A DNA stretch of 64,000 nucleotides, taken from contig NZ_JBBKBA010000001.1 of assembly GCF_038404985.1 (NCBI RefSeq), positions 1,578,001 to 1,642,000 on the forward strand. The letters are read 5' to 3'. Each line of letters starts with the position of its first letter. Within the stretch, counting starts at the first letter, position 1. A program made the translations under genes and the position numbers. This DNA comes from Ferrovibrio sp. MS7. Its GTDB lineage: Bacteria > Pseudomonadota > Alphaproteobacteria > Ferrovibrionales > Ferrovibrionaceae. Below are positions 1-8,551 of this stretch, piece after piece. Below the pieces are notes generated by a model. It had not been told where the DNA came from. It made no database searches and saw only the letters and a program-made list of their open reading frames with translations.

Positions 1-975
1 GCACATGCCGCCACCATTGGTGTTCAGCGGCAGCGATCCACCTGGTGCGGTATGGCCCTCCTTGATGAAATCGCCAGCTTCCCCACGGCCAACAAAACCG
101 ATGGCTTCCAGGCCATAGATCGGCAGATGCGCGAAGGCGTCATAAATCATCAAGTGATCGACATCCTCCTTGGTGATACCGGCTTCCTGGAAAGCCTTGC
201 GGCTGGAAACCGAGAACACATCGGCGCGGGTGAAATCGGCCATCTGGCTGATATTGTTCATGCTGACGGTTTCGCCGCCGCCCATATAGTAGATCGGCTT
301 CTGCCGCAGGTCCTTGGCGCGGTCGGAACTGGTCACGATGATGGCACCGCCGGCGTCGGTTACCAGACAGCACATTAGCTTGGTGATCGGATCGGCGATC
401 ATGGTGGAGGACAGTACGTCATCCACTGTCACTGGATCGCGCAGATAGGCACGCGGATTCTTAGCAGCCCATTCACGCTGGCGTACATGCGCCCAGGCGA
501 GATGCTCTGGCGTAAGACCGGTTTCATACATGAACCGGCGCACCGGCAGAGTGAACATGGTTGGCGGCATTGTGGCGCCGTATGGCAGTTCAAATTGCCG
601 GTGGTTATCGGTATATTTCATGTCGAGGCCGGTGGTGCCAAGCCGCGAGCGGCCGCTCTCGCCATGGGTGATTAGAATCGTGGTGGCATGGCCGGCCTGG
701 ATTGCCGAGACGGCATGGCGCAGATGCAGCATATAGGCACAACCGCCGACATCGGTGGCATCGACCCAGGTTGGCGTGATGCCGAGGGCCGCTGCGATGG
801 TCCAAGGCAGTTCTTCAGCGGAAGCGATGCCGTCGATATCCTTCGGCGTCAGACCAGCATCTTTCATGGCGCGTAGAGCAGCATTGCAATGCAGCTGTAC
901 CTGGCTCATGTCATCGACAATACCAATGCGGTCGCTTTCGGCGGCGCCAACGATGGCTACACTATGGCGCGGCAT
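1..975 (-). CDS. Thiolase-like protein (SCP-x/Ltp2 family), partial, C-terminus outside window
   Basis: The first 325 residues are present; the gene runs off the window start. The N-terminus has the thiolase-fold strand MPRHSVAIVG. Cys79 (in GGCAYM) is in register with the thiolase nucleophile. Where true thiolases have a His-Asp-Ala motif this protein reads YDAF, which is usual for thiolase-like proteins paired with DUF35 partners, including the steroid side-chain aldolase Ltp2. It may therefore cleave C-C bonds in a thiolase or retro-aldol reaction on acyl-CoA. The start codon follows the stop of the DUF35 gene directly (TGAATG), so the two are translationally coupled and probably form a complex. 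Exact reaction is not determinable from the sequence. Confidence 0.85.
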   Translation of the reverse strand, partial: MPRHSVAIVGAAESDRIGIVDDMSQVQLHCNAALRAMKDAGLTPKDIDGIASAEELPWTIAAALGITPTWVDATDVGGCAYMLHLRHAVSAIQAGHATTILITHGESGRSRLGTTGLDMKYTDNHRQFELPYGATMPPTMFTLPVRRFMYETGLTPEHLAWAHVRQREWAAKNPRAYLRDPVTVDDVLSSTMIADPITKLMCCLVTDAGGAIIVTSSDRAKDLRQKPIYYMGGGETVSMNNISQMADFTRADVFSVSSRKAFQEAGITKEDVDHLMIYDAFAHLPIYGLEAIGFVGRGEAGDFIKEGHTAPGGSLPLNTNGGGMC

Positions 976-1386
976 TCAGGCAATCTCCACGGGCTTGAAC
1001 ATCACCAGATTGATATCGTCACTTACCGGTTCGAATACCACTTCCACCGGCATTTCCATGGCGATCGAAGCGGAATCCTGTGGGCAGCCGACAATGTTGG
1101 TCAGCATGCGTGGGCCTTCATCGAGCTGTACCACCGCAATGGAATAGGGTGGTGTGAAGCCCGGAGAACGGAAATTTGAGATGATGAAGGTATGAATCCG
1201 GCCCTTGCCGGATGCCTTGACGACCTTGATCTTGCCATCGCCACAGGAGGGACAAAAGGGGCGAGGCGGAAAGTAGGTATGCTCGCAGGAATTACATTGC
1301 TGCAGCAGCAGTTCCCCTTTTTTCGCCCCCTCCCAGAAATGAGCTGTTTCCGGCGTCGGCACCGGAATTTGGCGCGCTTTGGTCAA
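976..1386 (-). CDS. Zn-ribbon/OB-fold (DUF35) protein, thiolase partner
   Basis: A 136-residue protein with the standard layout: an N-terminal helix (PVPTPETAHFWEGAKKGEL), a rubredoxin-like zinc ribbon with CxxC pairs at about residues 31-34 and 45-48, then an OB-fold. Family members bind acyl-CoA and form complexes with thiolase-like enzymes or aldolases. The adjacent thiolase-like gene starts immediately after this stop, which supports a two-subunit enzyme. About 176 bp separates it from the upstream SDR gene on the same strand, so it may have its own promoter; I see no clear one. Confidence 0.9.
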   Translation of the reverse strand: MTKARQIPVPTPETAHFWEGAKKGELLLQQCNSCEHTYFPPRPFCPSCGDGKIKVVKASGKGRIHTFIISNFRSPGFTPPYSIAVVQLDEGPRMLTNIVGCPQDSASIAMEMPVEVVFEPVSDDINLVMFKPVEIA

Positions 1387-1562
1387 TACCCTCTCCTCAT
1401 TTATGCCATTCCACGCCTCTTTGGGCGTTGCTGCAAAGGCTGAGGCATTTTGAGGTCAAAGAGGGTGGTCAAGAATAACGGATATCGACATTCTTATGTT
1501 CATTAAAACGCCCATGGAGCGACTTGTGGAATCGCACGCCATGGACGGTTGGCGCGGCGCGG

Positions 1563-2318
1563 TCAAACTACCATGCCGCCATTCACTTCGAGGATCGAGC
1601 CGGTGAGGTAGTCGTTGGCGAGAATATGCGCCGCTGCCATGGCGATATTCTCGATCTGACCAATGCGCCGCAGCGGAATCTGCGCCGCCAACGCTTTGAG
1701 GCCTTCCGCTGGCATGGAGCGCAGCAGATCGGTATCGACGGCACCTGGTGCGATCACCATTGAGCGGATGCCATAGCGGCCATATTCCTTAGCCCAGACC
1801 CGGCTCATTGCCACCAGACCGGCCTTGGCAGCGGAATAGTTAGTCTGGCCGTAATTGCCACGGAAAGAGCCGGACGAAATATTGACGATGGCGCGGTCGC
1901 TGCCATCCCCCGCCAGCATATGAGCGACGGCTTCCCGTGCGCAGAGGAATGCCCCCTTGAGGCAGACATTCATCACCTTGTCAAAATCCTCAAGACTCAG
2001 CTTGGACACTACCTTGCCATCGCGGACCTTGACCATCAGGCCATCGCGTATGATGCCGGCATTATTCACCAAGCCATGAATAGCGCCGAAGTCACCAGCG
2101 ATTTCGGCGAAGCAATTTTCGACAGCTGATTCGTTTGTGATGTCACAGACATAGCCTTTGGCTCGAATGCCGATTCGCGAAACGGTTTCCTCAATCGTTG
2201 CTGCGTTTACGTCGATAATGGCGAGCCGGGCGCCATGTTGTGCCAGGTGATAGGCGATGCCCTGGCCGATGCCGCGTCCGCCGCCGGTAACCACTACTAC
2301 CTTGTCCTGCAATCCCAT
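1563..2318 (-). CDS. SDR-family short-chain dehydrogenase/reductase
   Basis: 251 residues of a classical SDR. It has the dinucleotide-binding motif TGGGRGIGQG at residues 11-20, NNAG at about 85-88, the catalytic serine near 149 and the YxxxK pair Tyr161/Lys165. I use the ATG at 2318 because it is preceded by AGGA and gives the normal SDR N-terminus (MGLQDKVVVV); an upstream in-frame ATG at 2417 would add 33 residues unlike the family. Asp36 after the second beta strand favours NAD(H). Likely a 3-hydroxyacyl-CoA or similar alcohol dehydrogenase in the surrounding beta-oxidation set; substrate unknown. Confidence 0.88.
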   Translation of the reverse strand: MGLQDKVVVVTGGGRGIGQGIAYHLAQHGARLAIIDVNAATIEETVSRIGIRAKGYVCDITNESAVENCFAEIAGDFGAIHGLVNNAGIIRDGLMVKVRDGKVVSKLSLEDFDKVMNVCLKGAFLCAREAVAHMLAGDGSDRAIVNISSGSFRGNYGQTNYSAAKAGLVAMSRVWAKEYGRYGIRSMVIAPGAVDTDLLRSMPAEGLKALAAQIPLRRIGQIENIAMAAAHILANDYLTGSILEVNGGMVV

Positions 2319-2444
2319 TGATTTCCGTCCTGCCAGATACCTACGCGGGTCTTCCTGTCGCCCGCTCAGGTCTAGAATAGGAAGCACATGGGATATGGAC
2401 ATAACCAGAACTGCCAAACTGCTGTGCTGATCTGGCGGCGGATG

Positions 2445-3446
2445 TCAGCGGTGGCGATAGGATTCCGGTGTCGCACCGGTCCAGCCCTTGAAGGCGCGGC
2501 TGAAGGCGCTGGGTGTCGAAAAGCCCAGTCGCTCTGAGATCTCGGCGATAGTGTATTTGTTGTTGGTGAGGTGGAACACGGCCGTATCCAGCCGCAGGCT
2601 GTCCTTAATCTTCTGGAAGGTGTTGCCTTCCTGGCGCAGCCGCCGGCGCAAGGTCTGCTCGGTCATCGCCATTTCGCTGGCGATGATCTTGGAATTCTGC
2701 GCGTCGTCCTCAGTCTTGCGACTCAATGCCACATAGACCCTGTTGGTCAGGCTATCGGTGCCGATCAGCTTATTCAGCAGGTCCAGAGGGGCTCGCCGGT
2801 TATAGGCTTCTACATCCGAGGCAGTTTTCAGCACCGGAAGATTGAGATACTGCGCTGCGAAGGCCAGCATATTCGGGCCGGGCTGGCTGAAGCGATGCTC
2901 ACAAGGGAACAGGTAGATATATTCGTTCAGATTCTCAGTCGGCGTATAAGCGAAATCGCAATATTGCAGGGTAATGGCGCGGCCAGCCAACCATGATGAC
3001 AGACGAAAGCCGATGCACATGAAGGTTTCCACGACGAAATGCGCCACGTCCAGTTCCGGGCGCCGCAACTCCACCATGAAACGAGCTTCTTTGCCCACAG
3101 TCTTGAGCGTCAGCGCGACATCGTCGGTTACGGCACCATAGAAGCGGCAGATTTTTTGCAGTGCTTCGCCAATAGTCGCGGCATTCGCAGCATATTCGCA
3201 GGCGATAGAGAAGGTGCCGAAGCGCAGCCGGCGCGGCAGATAGCCGAAGGCCTCATCATCGATATGCGGCGCGATTTTCTGATACAGCCGTACATGGCTT
3301 TCTATCGGTACCCGCGCCTTGGCTTCCTGCATCACGGAAGGTGCGATATTGGCCTCCTGCAGGAATTTCTGGCATTGCGCGGGATCGTGCTGCAGGCCGT
3401 GCAGCAGTGTCTTCGGGTAGTGAATGCTCAAGGTAAGAGTTTTCAT
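2445..3446 (-). CDS. AraC-family transcriptional regulator (arabinose-binding-domain type)
   Basis: 333 residues. The N-terminal two thirds match the long ligand-binding domain found in OruR/VirS-type AraC regulators. The C-terminal third carries two helix-turn-helix units: one around SEMAMTEQTLRRRLRQEG and one around TIAEISERLGFSTPSAFSRA, ending GATPESYRHR. It is co-directional with the TetR gene and 22 bp downstream of it. The start has a poor ribosome-binding site (AGG touching the ATG), so translation may depend on the upstream TetR gene, or the start may be slightly different. Probably controls the flanking acyl-CoA genes; no operator is assignable. Confidence 0.88.
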   Translation of the reverse strand: MKTLTLSIHYPKTLLHGLQHDPAQCQKFLQEANIAPSVMQEAKARVPIESHVRLYQKIAPHIDDEAFGYLPRRLRFGTFSIACEYAANAATIGEALQKICRFYGAVTDDVALTLKTVGKEARFMVELRRPELDVAHFVVETFMCIGFRLSSWLAGRAITLQYCDFAYTPTENLNEYIYLFPCEHRFSQPGPNMLAFAAQYLNLPVLKTASDVEAYNRRAPLDLLNKLIGTDSLTNRVYVALSRKTEDDAQNSKIIASEMAMTEQTLRRRLRQEGNTFQKIKDSLRLDTAVFHLTNNKYTIAEISERLGFSTPSAFSRAFKGWTGATPESYRHR

Positions 3447-3468
3447 CCTGGCGGACCGCTGGTACGGG

Positions 3469-4095
3469 CTATTTCACCTGGGACAGGGCTTTGATGATCT
3501 TGGCGAAGGCATTGCTGACCCAGGCCGGATCCTCGCCCTTGCTCACTAACTGCTCATAGAAACCAAGGCGTGCCGAGGTCAGCAGCACCGCGACAACCCG
3601 CAATTCTCGATCGGTAAAACCCCTGTAGCTGCCGGCTTCCTTTTGGCGTCGCAGCGACTTCGTGTAACGCTGCAGCACATTCGCCATGTGATTGTTATAG
3701 GCCTCCGGGGCATAGACCTCGGCTTCTTTGAACACCCGCATGATCGGCGAACCTGAGGATACATAGTCGAAGTAGGTCTTAATCGAGCGTACTTCGCCCT
3801 CGACCACCGACTTAGCATCGTGGAATTCCTGTCCCAGGGTGGCGATGAGGTGTGAGCCCACCGCCGGCAGCAATTGCCGGAACAGGTCATCGCGGCTTTC
3901 GAAATACTGGTAGAACAGGCCGAGCGACAGGCCGGCGCGGCGTGTTACCTCGGCAATGGTGGCGGCTTCATAGCCGCTTTCGCCGACGATGCTCGCGGCG
4001 GCATTGATCAGTGCTTCGCGGTTTTCCCTCGCCCGCTCGGCCCTGGAGCGTCGGCGGCGGACTGGCTTGGTGGAGGTTGGCGTAGCGGCCGTCAC
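3469..4095 (-). CDS. TetR/AcrR-family transcriptional regulator
   Basis: 208 residues with a basic N-terminal tail (TKPVRRRRSRAERARENREA) and a TetR helix-turn-helix around residues 40-65 (TIAEVTRRAGLSLGLFYQYF), followed by an all-helical ligand domain. It lies 2 bp downstream of the acyl-CoA dehydrogenase stop and upstream of the AraC gene, so it is probably the second gene of an acd-tetR-araC operon and may regulate the divergent promoter at about 5259-5428. TetR proteins next to acyl-CoA dehydrogenases commonly respond to acyl-CoA, which is an inference here. Confidence 0.9.
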   Translation of the reverse strand: MTAATPTSTKPVRRRRSRAERARENREALINAAASIVGESGYEAATIAEVTRRAGLSLGLFYQYFESRDDLFRQLLPAVGSHLIATLGQEFHDAKSVVEGEVRSIKTYFDYVSSGSPIMRVFKEAEVYAPEAYNNHMANVLQRYTKSLRRQKEAGSYRGFTDRELRVVAVLLTSARLGFYEQLVSKGEDPAWVSNAFAKIIKALSQVK

Positions 4096-4097
4096 GG

Positions 4098-5258
4098 TTA
4101 CAGCCCGTATTCGGTGACGATCTGCGGCATCGAGCGGGAAACGATCTGACGCATGATTTCATTGGTGCCGCCGACGATCCGCTGCGAGCGGGCATCGGCA
4201 TAGGCACGGGCAATGGGGAAATCCCAGATGAAGCCGTAGCCACCATAAAGCTGCAGGCAGCCATCCAGCACGCGGCCTTCCAGTTCGGTGACCCAGGCCT
4301 TGGCCATTGCGGCAGAAACCGGATCGAGCACGCCATCGGCAGATTTCTGAATGCAGTCATCTACGAAAAGGCGCCCAGCCTTGGCATCCATCACGTAATC
4401 GGCCAGTTTGAACTGGGTATTCTGGTAGGAGGCGACTGGTTTGCCGAAAACTTCTCGGTCACTGGTATAGGCGAAGGCATCGGCAATCGCTCGTTCGATC
4501 ACCGCCATGGCCTGTATGGCGATCTGTGTCCGCTCCCAGGCCAGCTCGGTCATTAGATATTTGAAGCCCAGGCCTTCCTCGCCGAGCATATTCTCCTTTG
4601 GCACGCGCATGTCCTCGAAAAACAGCTCGGCGGTATCCTGTGCCTTCATGCCGAGCTTGTTGAGCAGTCGGCCGCGCTTGAAGCCAGGTGTATTGGATTC
4701 CACCAGGAAGAGGGATATGCCCTTGGCGCCGGCCTGCGGATCGGTCTTCGCTACCACCAGCACCAGATCGGCCATCCAGCCATTCGAGATAAAGGTTTTC
4801 GAACCGTTGATGATGTAGTCGTCGCCGTCGCGTACCGCGCGGGTGCGAATGCCTGCCAGGTTGGACCCCCCGCCAGGCTCGCTCATCGCGATGGCCATGA
4901 TCCTGGTGCCGGCAATGAGCTGTGGCAGCCAGGTGCGCTTCTGCGCTTCGGTGCCGTAGCTGGCGATATAAGGCGACGCCATATCCGAATGCAGCCAGAA
5001 GCCGGGGCCAGTCTGGCCGGCATAGGCAGCTTCCTCAAGAAAGACTACAGGAAATTTACGATCGACTTCTGCACCACCATATTCCGCGGGTGCCGTCATG
5101 CACAGGAAACCCATCTGGCCGGCCTTCTGCCAGACTTCGCGGTCGACATGGCCTTGCTGCTCGAACTTCTCGCGGTAGGGAGTGACGTGCTCGGCGAAGA
5201 AGCGCCTGGCGGACTCGCGGAAAACCCTATGTTCTTCGTTGAAAATTGGGCGATTCAT
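4098..5258 (-). CDS. Acyl-CoA dehydrogenase, LCAD/isovaleryl-CoA type
   Basis: 386 residues, full length for the family, covering the N-terminal helical, central beta and C-terminal helical domains. The C-terminal motif reads VGGTNEIMR, lacking the Glu of the medium-chain YEGT motif. Instead Glu242 in AWERTQIA occupies the alternative base position used by long-chain and isovaleryl-CoA dehydrogenases. The SEPGGGSN and KTFISNG flavin-contact segments are present. It should introduce the alpha,beta double bond into an acyl-CoA, plausibly a branched one, and pass electrons to ETF. First gene of a minus-strand run with TetR and AraC genes, divergent from the racemase gene. Confidence 0.92.
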   Translation of the reverse strand: MNRPIFNEEHRVFRESARRFFAEHVTPYREKFEQQGHVDREVWQKAGQMGFLCMTAPAEYGGAEVDRKFPVVFLEEAAYAGQTGPGFWLHSDMASPYIASYGTEAQKRTWLPQLIAGTRIMAIAMSEPGGGSNLAGIRTRAVRDGDDYIINGSKTFISNGWMADLVLVVAKTDPQAGAKGISLFLVESNTPGFKRGRLLNKLGMKAQDTAELFFEDMRVPKENMLGEEGLGFKYLMTELAWERTQIAIQAMAVIERAIADAFAYTSDREVFGKPVASYQNTQFKLADYVMDAKAGRLFVDDCIQKSADGVLDPVSAAMAKAWVTELEGRVLDGCLQLYGGYGFIWDFPIARAYADARSQRIVGGTNEIMRQIVSRSMPQIVTEYGL

Positions 5259-5326
5259 AGCTGCTTGCTTCTCCGTCTCTGCTCCCTTGGTTGTGTTCTG
5301 AGCTACACCCGCGTCGGGTTGGTGTC

Positions 5327-5357
5327 AATAAAAATGAAAAATGGTTCAATTTTTATT
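5327..5357. promoter_or_regulatory. AT-rich inverted repeat between divergent acyl-CoA genes
   Basis: Perfect 9-bp arms AATAAAAAT (5327-5335) and ATTTTTATT (5349-5357) with a 13-bp spacer. They lie between a minus-strand TTGACA (complement of 5323-5328) and the plus-strand TTGACA at 5365. The position fits an operator for the nearby TetR or AraC protein. Confidence 0.45.
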
Positions 5358-5364
5358 TTCTATG

Positions 5365-5392
5365 TTGACAAGGTGGTGCTGCACTCAATACT
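5365..5392 (+). promoter_or_regulatory. Putative sigma-70 promoter for the racemase gene
   Basis: TTGACA at 5365-5370 and AATACT at 5387-5392 with a 16-bp spacer, about 37 bp before the racemase start at 5429. The -35 box is consensus and the -10 box is moderate. Confidence 0.45.
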
Positions 5393-5428
5393 CCAGAAGC
5401 AACAACAATGAATTTCTGGGGAGTGGGC

Positions 5429-6541
5429 GTGTCTGGACCGTTGACGGGAATCAAGGGTATCGAGCTTGCCGGCATCGGTCCGGCGCCATTGGCAGCGATG
5501 CTGCTGGCCGATCTAGGTGCGGAAATTCTACGTATCGAAGCGCCGTTCAAGCGCGAACCAAGCGTTACCATCGACCGCCGGGCGGATATCATGCTGCGCG
5601 GTCGTCGTGCCATGACACTGGATCTGAAACAGCCGGCAGACCGCGACTATTTGCTGGAGCTTTGCGGCAAGGCGGATTTTCTTATCGAGGGTTTCCGGCC
5701 CGGCGTGATGGAGCGGCTTGGATTAGGGCCAGAGGATGTCTGGCGCGGCAATCCGAAGCTGGTATTCGGCAGGATGACTGGCTGGGGGCAGAGCGGGCCG
5801 CTGGCGCAGCGGGCAGGCCACGACATCAACTACATCGCCCTGGCGGGGGCCCTGCATCCCATCGGGCAGACTGAAGATGTGCCGCCGCCACCGCTCAACC
5901 TGATTGGCGATAATGGTGGCGGCGCGCTGTTTCTGGCTTTCGGCGTGCTCGCGGCCTACATCGAGGCACAGCGCTCCGGTCGGGGCCAGGTTGTAGATGC
6001 CGCCATTGTTGATGGCACGACAGCACTGATGGCGCCGTTCTTCAGCATGCTAGCCGCCGGCACCTGGAAATTGGAGCGGCAGAGCAACATGATCGACGGC
6101 GCTGCGCCATGGTATCGTGCCTATCGCACCGCCGATGGCCAGTTCGTTGCCATTGGTGCCATAGAAACCAAGTTCTACGACACCCTGATTAGCCGCATGG
6201 GGCTGGTACAGAGCGAATTGCCGAGTCAGTTCGACCGCAGCCGCTGGCCCGAACTGGAGCGGATATTTACCGCCACTTTCGCCAGCCGCACGCGCGATGA
6301 ATGGGTTGCTATCCTTGAGCCTGAAGATAGCTGCTTCGCACCGGTATTGAATATCGGCGAAATGGCGCAGCACCCGCATGTGCAGGCGCGCGGGACGGTG
6401 GTTGAGCATCAGGGCGTGCTGCAGCCGGCGCCGGCGCCGCGCTTCAGCCGCACCCCTGGGGAATTGCAGGCGCTTTCCCATGAGGTGGCGTGGGATTGCA
6501 CTGAATTGCTCCGGCGCTGGGGTGTTGCGGCGCGGATTTGA
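5429..6541 (+). CDS. Alpha-methylacyl-CoA racemase (CaiB/BaiF family)
   Basis: 370 residues from a GTG start at 5429, preceded at 5 bp by GGGGAG and giving the usual beginning MSGPLTGIKG. The ATG at 5408 has no good ribosome-binding site. The family III CoA-transferase fold is clear, and the racemase residues are in place: His131 (GHDINYI), Asp161 (GDNGGG) and Glu245 (GAIETKFY), matching the known His/Asp/Glu set of mycobacterial and mammalian racemases. It would interconvert 2R and 2S 2-methylacyl-CoAs, needed because acyl-CoA dehydrogenases accept the S form. This points to breakdown of methyl-branched chains such as isoprenoid acids or sterol side chains. Confidence 0.85.
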   Translation: MSGPLTGIKGIELAGIGPAPLAAMLLADLGAEILRIEAPFKREPSVTIDRRADIMLRGRRAMTLDLKQPADRDYLLELCGKADFLIEGFRPGVMERLGLGPEDVWRGNPKLVFGRMTGWGQSGPLAQRAGHDINYIALAGALHPIGQTEDVPPPPLNLIGDNGGGALFLAFGVLAAYIEAQRSGRGQVVDAAIVDGTTALMAPFFSMLAAGTWKLERQSNMIDGAAPWYRAYRTADGQFVAIGAIETKFYDTLISRMGLVQSELPSQFDRSRWPELERIFTATFASRTRDEWVAILEPEDSCFAPVLNIGEMAQHPHVQARGTVVEHQGVLQPAPAPRFSRTPGELQALSHEVAWDCTELLRRWGVAARI

Positions 6542-6646
6542 AGGCGGGCAGGTATGCTGCCGGTTTGACATGGTTCTGTGCGGCAGGTTGATTGTTTCCG
6601 GTATTTGTGCCCGAAGGACTGGCGCATATGCTGCGGAAAAATTGAA

Positions 6647-6673
6647 CAGGCGGATAAACGAATTTACCGCCTG
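6647..6673. repeat. Inverted repeat upstream of the TRAP genes
   Basis: Arms CAGGCGG-A-TAAA (6647-6658) and TTTACCGCCTG (6663-6673) pair over 11 bp with one bulged A and a CGAA loop. No T-run follows on the plus strand, so it is not a standard terminator. It sits 27 bp before the dctQ start and may be an operator or mRNA hairpin. Confidence 0.4.
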
Positions 6674-6699
6674 ATGCGGAATATCCCAGGGAGGGATGG

Positions 6700-7206
6700 A
6701 TGCAATTCGTAGCAGCGTTCAATTATTGGACCGACAGAGCAAATAACCTCGTTTATCAGTTCTGTGGCATCTGCATGCTGGTCATCATGGTGATCGGTGC
6801 TGTCGATATTGTGCTGGGTAACACAATAGGTTACAGGCCTCCGGCGACTATCGATATATCTCAATCACTATTCACGGTCAGTGTATTTCTGGCATTGCCT
6901 ATTGTGATTGCACGAAACGATCATATTCGCGTTGATCTGTTTCTAGGCATTGGCAATGGCGGCTTTCGCCGATTTTCGGACAGGATTTCGGCTGTGATCA
7001 GTATTCCGGTCTATGCCGTTCTTGCCTACACGATGTGGCTGCTCTTCATGCAAAGTTGGGGAATGAAAGAGAAGTCAGTATCTCTGTTCGCCTTTCCGAT
7101 CTACCCGATAAAGTTCGCCGCGTTTATTGGGCTAACATTAGCTGCATTTGTGAGCGCCAGTCGCTTATGTCTGATGCTGGTCCAATCTCAAGAAAAGAAA
7201 ATCTGA
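6700..7206 (+). CDS. dctQ: TRAP transporter small membrane subunit (DctQ)
   Basis: 168 residues with four hydrophobic helices, the size and topology of DctQ. Start ATG at 6700 follows GGGAGGG. TRAP systems import organic acids with an ion gradient and need a periplasmic DctP binding protein. No dctP gene lies in this cluster or elsewhere in the window. The coding sequence is clearly less GC-rich than its neighbours (26 of 60 bases G+C at 6721-6780, against 43 of 60 at 9001-9060 in the ligase), suggesting separate acquisition. Confidence 0.85.
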   Translation: MQFVAAFNYWTDRANNLVYQFCGICMLVIMVIGAVDIVLGNTIGYRPPATIDISQSLFTVSVFLALPIVIARNDHIRVDLFLGIGNGGFRRFSDRISAVISIPVYAVLAYTMWLLFMQSWGMKEKSVSLFAFPIYPIKFAAFIGLTLAAFVSASRLCLMLVQSQEKKI

Positions 7207-7216
7207 GGTACGCGTT

Positions 7217-8533
7217 ATGGAATTGTCAGGTCTTGGGCAAGGCACTCTCACTATCACCATCATCCTAGTGCTTATGGGTCTTGGAGTTCCAGTTGCTGTC
7301 TCAATGATCGTCGTTGCTGGTGCCGCGATGTGGTATTTCGTTGATATCAATTTCATGCTGACGAATTTCCGCACTCTGCCTTACACGCTTACCTCAAACT
7401 ATACTTATGTTGTTGTGCCGATGTTCGTTTTGATGGGTGAATTGGCGTCGAAGTCTGGGATTATCTCCGATCTCTATATGGCAGCCCACCGCTTCACTAG
7501 TCGTATTCGGGGGGGGCTGTTTATGTCGACTATCCTGGCTTCCGCGGGCTTCGGTGCCGCTTCCGGTTCGACAGTTGTGTCGGCGAGTGTATTCACCAAG
7601 ATCGCATTGCCGGAGATGAAGCGTTTCAAATACAATCTTGGTGTTTCTGCTGGTTGTATTGCTGCCTCAGGTACCTTGGCGGCGTTGATTCCCCCTTCGA
7701 TCGCAATGGTCATCCTTGCCGTACTCACGGATCAGTCTATCGGCGCCTTGCTGATGGCTGGTGTGGTTCCCGGCTTGCTGACCGCCGCCTTCTACATGGG
7801 GGGCGCTTATATCTTCGTCCGTATCCGGCCTGATTGGGCGCCATTGACAGGCGAGTCCTATTCGTGGCGAGAGAAATTGCAGGGCCTGCGTGGTGTTTGG
7901 GCCATCATGCTGCTAGCCACTGTAGTCATAGGTGGATTGTATTTTGGTGTTTTTGCACCATCAGCAGCCGGTGCCGCAGGCGCAGCTGGCGCAGCTCTGA
8001 TCGCTTTCTTGTCAAGACGCCTCACCTTGCGCGAATTCTGGGGGGCGACGCTGGAAGCGGCACGGATCACTACGGTTCTTTTCCTGATATTCATCGGCGG
8101 CATGCTGCTCAGCCGGGCATTGTTGGTGATGGGTTTCATTGATGACCTGAATGATATGATCGCGGGTTACGGTATATCTGCTGGCATGTTTATAGCCCTA
8201 GTAATTATCATCTACTTTATTCTTGGCATGTTCGTGGATTCCATATCGATCATGGTTATTACGCTGCCATTTATGTTCCCAATTTCACAGGTGCTAGGCA
8301 TCAACGCTATATGGTTCTCAGTCCTGCTGATAAAGCTGGTTGAGATTGCCGCAATAACACCCCCCGTAGGCCTCAATTTATATGCAGTGCAGACAGCGGC
8401 TGCGGGGGAAATAAATTCACGACAAATATTCCTTGGCGTGTTGCCTTTCGTCGCAACGGAAATAGTGCTGCTGGCGGTTCTTATCATGGTGCCGGAATTT
8501 GCCACTTGGCTGCCAGACCAGATGCGGCGCTGA
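7217..8533 (+). CDS. dctM: TRAP transporter large permease (DctM)
   Basis: 438 residues, very hydrophobic, about eleven to twelve predicted membrane helices, typical DctM length. Characteristic segments include VPMFVLMGELASKSG near residue 70, the GSASGSTVVSA-like loop (here FGAASGSTVVSAS) and the C-terminal TPPVGLNLYAVQ. It starts 10 bp after dctQ. Codon use is as AT-rich as dctQ (24 of 60 bases G+C at 8161-8220). The substrate is probably a carboxylate activated by the ligase encoded next, an inference from gene order. Confidence 0.92.
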   Translation: MELSGLGQGTLTITIILVLMGLGVPVAVSMIVVAGAAMWYFVDINFMLTNFRTLPYTLTSNYTYVVVPMFVLMGELASKSGIISDLYMAAHRFTSRIRGGLFMSTILASAGFGAASGSTVVSASVFTKIALPEMKRFKYNLGVSAGCIAASGTLAALIPPSIAMVILAVLTDQSIGALLMAGVVPGLLTAAFYMGGAYIFVRIRPDWAPLTGESYSWREKLQGLRGVWAIMLLATVVIGGLYFGVFAPSAAGAAGAAGAALIAFLSRRLTLREFWGATLEAARITTVLFLIFIGGMLLSRALLVMGFIDDLNDMIAGYGISAGMFIALVIIIYFILGMFVDSISIMVITLPFMFPISQVLGINAIWFSVLLIKLVEIAAITPPVGLNLYAVQTAAAGEINSRQIFLGVLPFVATEIVLLAVLIMVPEFATWLPDQMRR

Positions 8534-8551
8534 GCTTGGGAGGGAAGCGAT

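Noticed and set aside
6647-6673. The hairpin before dctQ as a terminator of the racemase gene
   Set aside because: No T-run follows on the plus strand and no minus-strand gene ends here, so it is listed only as an inverted repeat.
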